NCBI GenBank assembly: GCA_947476675.1
Contig: CANJRL010000013.1
Coordinates: forward strand, 1 to 38,017
Origin: Phycisphaerales bacterium
Lineage (GTDB): Bacteria; Planctomycetota; Phycisphaerae; Phycisphaerales; UBA1924
DNA length: 38,017 nucleotides
Reading direction: 5' to 3'
Within the stretch, counting starts at the first letter, position 1; each line of letters starts with the position of its first letter. Made by a program: the position numbers and the translations under genes. The notes beneath the pieces were generated by a model, which was not told where the DNA came from, ran no database searches, and saw only the letters and a program-made list of their open reading frames with translations. Shown in pieces: positions 1 through 5,518 of this stretch.

Positions 1-698
1 ATGCGCAGCGCATCGTCGCGCGTGCGCACGCCCCCGGAGGCCTTGACCTTCAGCGGGCCGGCGTGGCGTTTGAGCAACCGGACGGCGCCCTCGGTCGCGC
101 CCCCCGCGGGGTGGAAGCCGGTCGAGGTCTTCACGAAGTCGCACCCGGCCTCGCGGGACGCGCGGCATCCGGCGTCGATCATGGATTCCCAGAGGTTCGC
201 GGCGGCGACCGAGTCGGAGGCGTGGCGGGTGTCGGCGTGGGCCTTGAGAGCCGCGGTCTCGAGGATCACTTTGACGACGATCGAAGGCGAGACGGCGCGG
301 ACGGCGCGGGTGGTGATCAGGAGGTCGTCGCGGAGCGCGTCCGCCCCCGCCCCGGCGTGGTCGGCGCGGAGCAGGTGCGGCAGGAAGGCGACGACGTCGA
401 CCTCTTCGGCGCCCCCGGAAGCGGCTTTGCAGCACTGCGTCGCCTCGATCGCCATGGCCATCGGGATGGTCGCGCCCAGGGGGAACCCGGCGACGGCGCA
501 GGCGCGCACGGCGTGCGCTGCGCCGGCGGCGCGGGCGGCGTCGATGGCGTGGCGGACGCGCAGCGCGAAGCGGCCGTTGACGCAGACCGCGGCGAAGCCG
601 TGCTCGACAGCCTCGCGCACAAGAAGGTCGACGTCGGCGTCGGTGGTCTCGGGTTTGAGCGCGGTGTGATCGATGATGGAGGCGATGGGTGTGGGCAT
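1..698 (-). CDS. deoC: Deoxyribose-phosphate aldolase, C-terminus cut by window edge
   Basis: DeoC cleaves 2-deoxyribose-5-phosphate to glyceraldehyde-3-phosphate and acetaldehyde in deoxynucleoside catabolism, in the cytoplasm, as a class I (Schiff-base) TIM-barrel aldolase. Read on the minus strand, the protein starts MPTPIASIIDHTALKPETT, the classic DeoC opening. It continues with VCVNGRFALRV, AGFPLGA, GAEEVDVV, KVILETAAL, the lysine motif DFVKTSTGF (the K is the Schiff-base lysine) and VKASGGVRT. About 232 codons are present and no stop is reached, so only the last part is missing. The ATG at 698 lies 7 bases past the stop of the upstream membrane protein, so it is probably the last gene of a rho-led operon. 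A second ATG 9 bases upstream is in another frame. Identification is secure. Confidence 0.95.
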   Translation of the reverse strand, partial: MPTPIASIIDHTALKPETTDADVDLLVREAVEHGFAAVCVNGRFALRVRHAIDAARAAGAAHAVRACAVAGFPLGATIPMAMAIEATQCCKAASGGAEEVDVVAFLPHLLRADHAGAGADALRDDLLITTRAVRAVSPSIVVKVILETAALKAHADTRHASDSVAAANLWESMIDAGCRASREAGCDFVKTSTGFHPAGGATEGAVRLLKRHAGPLKVKASGGVRTRDDALR

Positions 699-705
699 GG
701 GCGGT

Positions 706-1719
706 TCATGGCTCAACGAGGCGGATCTCGGGGGGCTTGACGCCGGGCGTCGGGCCGGGGGGAACCGGATCGGGCCGGAGTTCGTCGGGGCGGAGGGGGC
801 GATTCCCGCGGGCGATGCGGGCGAGCCGCCACGGTTCCGACCGCCTGTCGTCGAGCGGGCGCTCGAGGATGAAGGTCCACGCGGAGGGGGCGCCCCTGCG
901 GATCGTTTGGGCGTGGACAAGCATGATCTCGGCCTGGGGCCGCGCCGGGTCGGCGGCGCGGCGTGGTTTCTCGAGCGAGGCGGACTCGAAGCCGACGATG
1001 TCGGGGTAGAGCATCCGCAGGCGAACCCCGGCGGGGAAGTCGGGGTCGGCGGCGGGCATGGCGATGTAGAGCCCGGCGGCGGTGGAGGTCGCCTCCGCCG
1101 CGAGCGCTTCGAGGAGGAAGGCCGCGAGGCTGTCGGGATCGCGATCGTGCCGGCGGAGGGCGAGGGGCAGGCTGCCGATGAAGCCGTCGGACCTCCATTC
1201 GGAGGAGGAGGGGTCGAAGACGAGATTGGTGGTGAGGATGTAGAGGGCGGCGTCGCGGCCCACCGCGGTGAACACGGCGTGCTTGCGCGTCGCGGCGGCG
1301 TCGGGGTCGAACACAACGCGGCCCTCGGGGTCGATCGTGCCCGGGCGAAGGTCGGAGGAGAGGGTGCGCGAGCCGGCGATCGAGAGCGACTGGCTGAGCC
1401 GCCGGAGCAGCGCGGCGGGCGTCACGCGCCGCTGGAACTCCTCCGTGCTGTAGGCGAGGGCGCGCTCGACGGCCAGGAGGCGCCGGGCCGCGAGGGCGCG
1501 GCGTGCGACGCTGTCGGGGCTCGATCGGTCGACGGAGCGTTCGAGTCGCCGGAAGGCTTCGCGCCGCCACTCGGGCGGCGGGGGCGGTGGGGCGGCGCGG
1601 ACGATGTCGCCGGGTCTGACGGGGGGAGGCGGGGCGAGCAGGAAATAGGCGGACGCCGCGAGCAACCCGAGGAGCAGGCTGCCGGCGAGGAGCCAGCGCT
1701 CGCCGCGGCGTTCCATCAT
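706..1719 (-). CDS. Membrane-anchored protein of unknown function
   Basis: I do not recognise this 337-residue protein. It has a short basic N-terminus (MMERRGERW), one hydrophobic segment at about residues 10-29 that can act as an uncleaved anchor, then two proline runs (APPPP, APPPPPPEW) that look like a periplasmic linker. The rest is a soluble domain without cysteines in any pattern I know. It ends in a proline-rich tail. Base composition and codon use match the neighbours. It sits 47 bases after rho and 7 bases before deoC on the same strand, so the three are probably co-transcribed, but neither neighbour suggests a role. The second methionine is an equally possible start. Confidence 0.75.
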   Translation of the reverse strand: MMERRGERWLLAGSLLLGLLAASAYFLLAPPPPVRPGDIVRAAPPPPPPEWRREAFRRLERSVDRSSPDSVARRALAARRLLAVERALAYSTEEFQRRVTPAALLRRLSQSLSIAGSRTLSSDLRPGTIDPEGRVVFDPDAAATRKHAVFTAVGRDAALYILTTNLVFDPSSSEWRSDGFIGSLPLALRRHDRDPDSLAAFLLEALAAEATSTAAGLYIAMPAADPDFPAGVRLRMLYPDIVGFESASLEKPRRAADPARPQAEIMLVHAQTIRRGAPSAWTFILERPLDDRRSEPWRLARIARGNRPLRPDELRPDPVPPGPTPGVKPPEIRLVEP

Positions 1720-1766
1720 GCGGAGAGTCTAGAGCGGCGGGGCGGCCCGCGCGAGCGCGGCGGCGA

Positions 1767-2954
1767 TCAGGAGGCGGATCCGACCAGGTGGGCGTTGGTG
1801 GGGAATCGCTGCATGGCGCCGAGGAGCTGCTCGATCTGGACCGGCGGGGGCGTGTTGAGCAGGCGGCGGCGGAGGGCGGTGACGGTGTCGAGTTCGGCCT
1901 TGGGCATGAGCAGGTGCTCCTTGCGCGTGCCCGAGGCGGCGAGGTTGATGGCGGGGAAGAGCCGCCGCTCGGCGATCTTGCGGTCGAGGATCAGTTCCAT
2001 GTTCCCGGTGCCCTTGAACTCCTCGAAGATGATCTGGTCGGCGGCGGAGCCGGTGTCGACCAGGCAGGTGGCGAGGATGGTGAGCGAGCCCGCTTCCTCG
2101 GTGTTGCGGGCGGCGCCGAAGAGTTGCTTGGGGATTTCGAGGGCCTTGGAGTCGAGGCCTCCGGTCATGGTGCGGCCCGAGGAGGCGTGTCGCCGCGAGG
2201 CGTTGAAGGCGCGTCCCATGCGGGTGATGGAGTCGAGGAGGACGACGACGTGCTTGCCGGCCTCGGTCATGCGCTTGGCCCGCTCGACCACCCACTGCGC
2301 CAGGGCGATGTGCTTCTCGGTGTCGTGGTCGTTGGAGGAGGCGAAGACCTGCGCGGGGACGTTGCGGCGGAAGTCGGTGACCTCCTCGGGGCGCTCGTCG
2401 ATGAGCAGGGCGAGGACCTCGACGCCCGGGACGTAGCCGGGCGTGCCGGGCACGCCGACGCCGGCGGCGGGGTGGTTGATGGAAAGGGCCTTGGCGATGT
2501 CCATCAGCAGCGTGGTCTTGCCGGCCTTGGGGGGCGACACGATGAGGGCGCGCTGGCCGCGGCCGATGGGGCAGAAGAGGTCGATGAGGCGGCAGGAGGG
2601 CGGGCAGCCGCGGTATTCGAGCTGGAGGCGGGGCTGCGGATCGATCGAGGTGAGTTCGTCGAAGGGCTTGACCTGGAGGAAGCGGTCCGGGGGGAGGCCT
2701 TCGATGGAGAGGAATTCCTCCACGACGGGGCGGACGTTGCGCGGGCCCGGGTTGGGGCCGCGGCGGCGCCGGCGCGACTTGCGGTCGCCGACCTCGACGG
2801 TGACCTCGAGCCCGTTGCGCAAGTGGTAGCGCTCTCCGAGTTCGAGGGGGACGAAGGGGTCGGTGTCGGCATGCTGGACGGTCATGCCGTTGAGTTGGCG
2901 GACGCGGCCCTCGGCGCGCGAGGGCCACTCCAGTATCCCGGTCAGTGTGCTCAT
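1767..2954 (-). CDS. rho: Transcription termination factor Rho, short N-terminal form
   Basis: Rho is the hexameric RNA-dependent ATPase and translocase that ends transcription at untranslated RNA. Seen here (395 aa): a cold-shock-like RNA-binding stretch starting GILEWPSRAEGRVRQLN near residue 6, GCPPSCR at 117-121, IGRGQRALIV at about 130-139, Walker A PPKAGKT at 141-147, LLIDERPEEVT at about 183-193, Walker B with LLDSITR at 239-245, then FFGAARN-type QLFGAARNTEEAGS, EEFKGTGNMEL and DRKIAERRLFPAI. The helical Rho_N domain of E. coli Rho is absent; an arginine-rich patch (KSRRRRRG, 59-66) and an insertion of about a dozen residues (about 163-177) after the Walker A helix are present. The leader upstream carries a promoter-like sequence and a 7-bp hairpin. 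First gene of an apparent three-gene unit. Confidence 0.97.
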   Translation of the reverse strand: MSTLTGILEWPSRAEGRVRQLNGMTVQHADTDPFVPLELGERYHLRNGLEVTVEVGDRKSRRRRRGPNPGPRNVRPVVEEFLSIEGLPPDRFLQVKPFDELTSIDPQPRLQLEYRGCPPSCRLIDLFCPIGRGQRALIVSPPKAGKTTLLMDIAKALSINHPAAGVGVPGTPGYVPGVEVLALLIDERPEEVTDFRRNVPAQVFASSNDHDTEKHIALAQWVVERAKRMTEAGKHVVVLLDSITRMGRAFNASRRHASSGRTMTGGLDSKALEIPKQLFGAARNTEEAGSLTILATCLVDTGSAADQIIFEEFKGTGNMELILDRKIAERRLFPAINLAASGTRKEHLLMPKAELDTVTALRRRLLNTPPPVQIEQLLGAMQRFPTNAHLVGSAS

Positions 2955-3009
2955 GTTGTCGTCGAAAAGACGAGCGAGGGCGAGAGGCGCAGGGCGTCGC
3001 GAGGAGCGA

Positions 3010-3030
3010 CGGCCGCGGGGTTCGCGGCCG
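3010..3030 (-). promoter_or_regulatory. Stem-loop in the rho leader
   Basis: CGGCCGC (3010-3016) pairs perfectly with GCGGCCG (3024-3030) around a 7-base loop. It lies in the inferred 5' untranslated region of rho, about 60 bases before the ATG. Rho genes in other bacteria are autoregulated in the leader; a similar role here is inference only. Confidence 0.4.
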
Positions 3031-3069
3031 GAAGACCCGTGTGACTTTCGCCAACCCTCCTGCAGAGGT

Positions 3070-3098
3070 ATTCAAGCATGGGCGGGCCGTTGAGTCAA
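3070..3098 (-). promoter_or_regulatory. Candidate sigma-70-type promoter of rho
   Basis: On the minus strand, TTGACT (3098-3093) is followed after 17 bases by TTGAAT (3075-3070). These match the -35 consensus at 5 of 6 and the -10 consensus at 4 of 6 positions. Transcription would start near 3063, giving rho a leader of about 110 bases. Confidence 0.5.
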
Positions 3099-3196
3099 GG
3101 GGGAAGGCTTCGGATGGGGGCGCGCGTGATCGGACGCTGCGCGCGGAAATGATCAAGCCCCGGGCGATTGGCGTGCGCGCCGGGGCGGCTTGCCGA

Positions 3197-3202
3197 TAGG
3201 AT
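3197..3202 (+). promoter_or_regulatory. Candidate -10 element before ptsI leader ORF
   Basis: TAGGAT followed by GGGCGG and then an ATG at 3209. The hexamer matches TATAAT at 4 of 6 positions and stands 6 bases before the ATG, so a transcript would begin at or next to the start codon. No clear -35 box is seen. The 13-mer GATGGGCGGATGA also occurs at the start of dxr. Confidence 0.4.
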
Positions 3203-3208
3203 GGGCGG

Positions 3209-3310
3209 ATGATCGGCGTCCCTCGGGAGAGGGTCGCGCCGTCGGCGTCCGGACCGTGGCGACAGGGGCCGAGCCCTCCTCGCCGCCGAGCCGCGATGGG
3301 CCGGCGTTGA
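3209..3310 (+). CDS. Possible short leader ORF upstream of ptsI
   Basis: A 33-codon open frame begins MIGVPRERVAP and ends in TGA at 3308-3310, four bases before the ptsI ATG. It is rich in arginine and proline and resembles no family I know. It is listed because a -10-like TAGGAT sits 6 bases before its ATG and its stop is positioned for translational coupling to ptsI. It is not in frame with ptsI. It could simply be part of the 5' untranslated region; coding is unproven. Confidence 0.25.
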   Translation: MIGVPRERVAPSASGPWRQGPSPPRRRAAMGRR

Positions 3311-3314
3311 GCGC

Positions 3315-5081
3315 ATGGAGATCTACAAAGGCATCCCTGTCTCCGGCGGCGTGGCGATCGGGAAGGTCTTTGTCTTCGACGATGCGGGTCTGCGCGTGCC
3401 GCGGCGGACGGTGCCCGAGAGCCGGGTCGAGTTCGAGAAGTCGAGGCTGGACGGGGCGCTGGCGTCGTCGGTGGGCGAGCTGGAGCGGCTGCGGCAGCGG
3501 GCCGAGCGGGAGCTGGGCGACGAGGCGGCGAAGATCTTCGCCTTCCACCAAGGCATGCTGCACGATCGCTCGCTGACCGAGCCGATGCGCCGGCGGATCG
3601 AGGCGGAGAAGGTGACGGCGGAGTACGCGGTGGCGGTGGAGTTCGCCCGGCTGGCCGAGACGTTCGCGCGACTCGGGGATCACTCCTTCGCGACCAAGGT
3701 GGACGACGTGCGCGATCTGGAGCGCCACGTGCTCCAGGCCCTGACCGGGGAGCACAAGTCGGCGCTCTCGAGGCTGGAGGAGCCGGCGGTGGTGGTGGCG
3801 CACGAGCTCACCCCGAGCCAGGCGGCGGCGTTCCACCCCGGCACGGTGCTGGGGGTCGCGACCGACACCGGGGGCCGCACGAGCCACACGGCGATCGTGG
3901 CCCAGGCGCTGGGCATCCCGGCGGTGCTGGGCGTGGGGCAACTGGCGGAGTTCGCCAGCGACGGCGAGACGGTGATCGTGGACGGCGACCGCGGCGTGGT
4001 GGTGCTGAACCCGGACGAGGAGACGCTGGAGAGCTACCGCGCGTACACCCTGCGCATGCGGGCCTTCAGCGCCACGCTGGGCGAGATGGCCTCGCTCCCC
4101 GCCGTCACCACCGACGGCACGGAGGTGTGCCTGCTCGGGAACATCGAGTTCGCGACCGAGGCGTCGGCGGTGACCAAGCTGGGGGGCGCCGGGGTCGGTC
4201 TGTTCCGGACCGAGTTCCTGTGGCTGACGATGGACCACGAGCCGACCGAGGAGGAGCAGTACGAGGCCTACGCGGAGACGGTGAACCGGCTGGGGGGCCG
4301 TCCCTGCACGTTCCGGACCTTCGACCTCGGCGCTGACAAGCACACGCAGAGCGCGCGGATCGAGCCGGAGCGGAACCCGTTCCTGGGGCTGCGCTCGATC
4401 CGGTACTGCCTGCAGAACATCCCGATGTTCCGGCGGCAACTGCGGGCGATCATGCGGGCCGGGGCGCACGGGCCGATCAAGGTGATGTTCCCGCTGGTGA
4501 CCACGCTGATGGAGCTGCGCCAGGCGAAGATGGTGCTCAACGACGTGATGGAGGACCTGGCGGAGGAGGGCGTGTCGTTCGACCGCGAGACGCCGGTGGG
4601 GATCATGGTGGAGTCGCCCTCGGCGGCGGTGATGGCCTCGACCTTCGCGCGGGAGTGCGATTTTTTCTCGATCGGCACCAACGACCTGGTGCAGTACGTG
4701 CTGGCGGTGGACCGGACCAACGAGACGGTGGCGAGCCTGTACACGCCGTGCCACCCGGCGGTGCTGCGGCTGATGAAGGACGTTGTTCGGGCGGCGCGTC
4801 GCCAGGGGATCGAGGTGTCGGTGTGCGGAGAGATGGCCGGGGAGGTGGAATACACCATGTTGCTTCTGGGGATGGGTCTGCGTAACCTGAGCGTGTCGCC
4901 CGCGGCGATCTCGCGCATCAAGCGCGTGATCCGCGGGGTCGATATGGAGGCTTGCGAGCGTCTCGCCCGGAAGGTCGGGTCGTTCGATTCCGAAAGGCAG
5001 GTCGCGGCGTGCCTCCGCGATGCTGCCTGGAAAATCATCCCCGAGGCGTTCGGCGGGCGTTCCGCCGATGACCCGGCGTAA
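3315..5081 (+). CDS. ptsI: Phosphoenolpyruvate-protein phosphotransferase (PTS enzyme I)
   Basis: Enzyme I takes phosphate from PEP onto a histidine and passes it to HPr, the first step of the phosphotransferase system, in the cytoplasm. The 588-aa length fits the family (about 575). The N-terminal part is helical (about 25-140) and is followed by the swivelling phospho-His domain with GGRTSHTAI, active-site His191. The C-terminal PEP-binding barrel shows GVGLFRTEFL, FRTFDLGADK, NPFLGLRSIRYCL, the PSAAVMA segment, FFSIGTNDLVQYVLAVDR and SVCGEMAG with the catalytic Cys504. No HPr, EIIA or sugar permease gene lies in this window, so a regulatory or partial PTS is possible. The start follows family length; no strong ribosome binding site precedes it, and a short ORF ends four bases upstream. 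Confidence 0.96.
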   Translation: MEIYKGIPVSGGVAIGKVFVFDDAGLRVPRRTVPESRVEFEKSRLDGALASSVGELERLRQRAERELGDEAAKIFAFHQGMLHDRSLTEPMRRRIEAEKVTAEYAVAVEFARLAETFARLGDHSFATKVDDVRDLERHVLQALTGEHKSALSRLEEPAVVVAHELTPSQAAAFHPGTVLGVATDTGGRTSHTAIVAQALGIPAVLGVGQLAEFASDGETVIVDGDRGVVVLNPDEETLESYRAYTLRMRAFSATLGEMASLPAVTTDGTEVCLLGNIEFATEASAVTKLGGAGVGLFRTEFLWLTMDHEPTEEEQYEAYAETVNRLGGRPCTFRTFDLGADKHTQSARIEPERNPFLGLRSIRYCLQNIPMFRRQLRAIMRAGAHGPIKVMFPLVTTLMELRQAKMVLNDVMEDLAEEGVSFDRETPVGIMVESPSAAVMASTFARECDFFSIGTNDLVQYVLAVDRTNETVASLYTPCHPAVLRLMKDVVRAARRQGIEVSVCGEMAGEVEYTMLLLGMGLRNLSVSPAAISRIKRVIRGVDMEACERLARKVGSFDSERQVAACLRDAAWKIIPEAFGGRSADDPA

Positions 5082-5518
5082 GCGCCGGAACGACTCGGGC
5101 GTACGAATCACCCCGGCCGCCCGCGCGATTGCGGGCCGACGCCGGGCAAGCGACCGAGGCCCGCGCTGCCCTCCGTCTCCCGGCGTTCGCCGGTTGAGCG
5201 GGGCGGGGCGAGGCAAACGGGGCGCGGGAGAGAGGGCGAAGGCCCGCCCTCCCGGCGCTTCGGGGCTCTCGGAGACTGTCCGGACCCTGGGCTTCTCGCG
5301 TTCGCGCCTCCGGGCGCGCGGCGCGGAGGGGCCCCGGGCTCGGTGCGCCCGGCGGCGGTCCGCGAGACATCGAGGCGGCCAGGAGACGAGCGCCCCCGTC
5401 GGGGCGCCGCCGGACAGGTGCGTCGGGCATCGGCACAACCTCATCGATCGCGGGCGGGGCCCGCGGGGGATGGGGGTGCGTGCCGCGGGGCCGGCGCAGC
5501 GAACAACCAGAGGAATTC
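5082..5518 (+). other. Long structured gap before the RNase E/G gene
   Basis: 437 GC-rich bases with no supported gene. Perfect or near-perfect stem-loops are visible at 5119-5136 (GCCCGC/GCGGGC), 5180-5193 (CCGGCG/CGCCGG) and 5390-5407 (GCGCCCC/GGGGCGC). None has a T run, so they are not ordinary intrinsic terminators. The region may be a long leader of the RNase gene; E. coli rne is autoregulated through such a leader, but that role here is inference. Confidence 0.4.
5509..5514 (+). promoter_or_regulatory. Ribosome binding site setting the RNase E/G start
   Basis: AGAGGA lies four bases before the ATG at 5519. It favours this ATG over an in-frame ATG at 5480, which would add 13 residues without family similarity. 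Confidence 0.6.

Larger units (their letters stand above)
2955..3314. other. Divergent control region between rho and ptsI
   Basis: About 360 bases without a main gene. The left part holds a sigma-70-type promoter candidate and a stem-loop for rho (minus). The right part holds a -10-like TAGGAT at 3197-3202 and a 33-codon open frame leading into ptsI (plus). Nothing else recognised. Confidence 0.5.

Noticed and set aside
673-2436. Open frame of 587 codons on the plus strand opposite rho and the membrane protein
   Set aside because: Gly/Glu/Arg-rich shadow of rho and its neighbour; no domain or signal peptide.
3153-5444. Open frame of 763 codons on the minus strand opposite ptsI
   Set aside because: Arg/His/Pro-rich composition typical of antisense shadow; the plus strand encodes an intact enzyme I.
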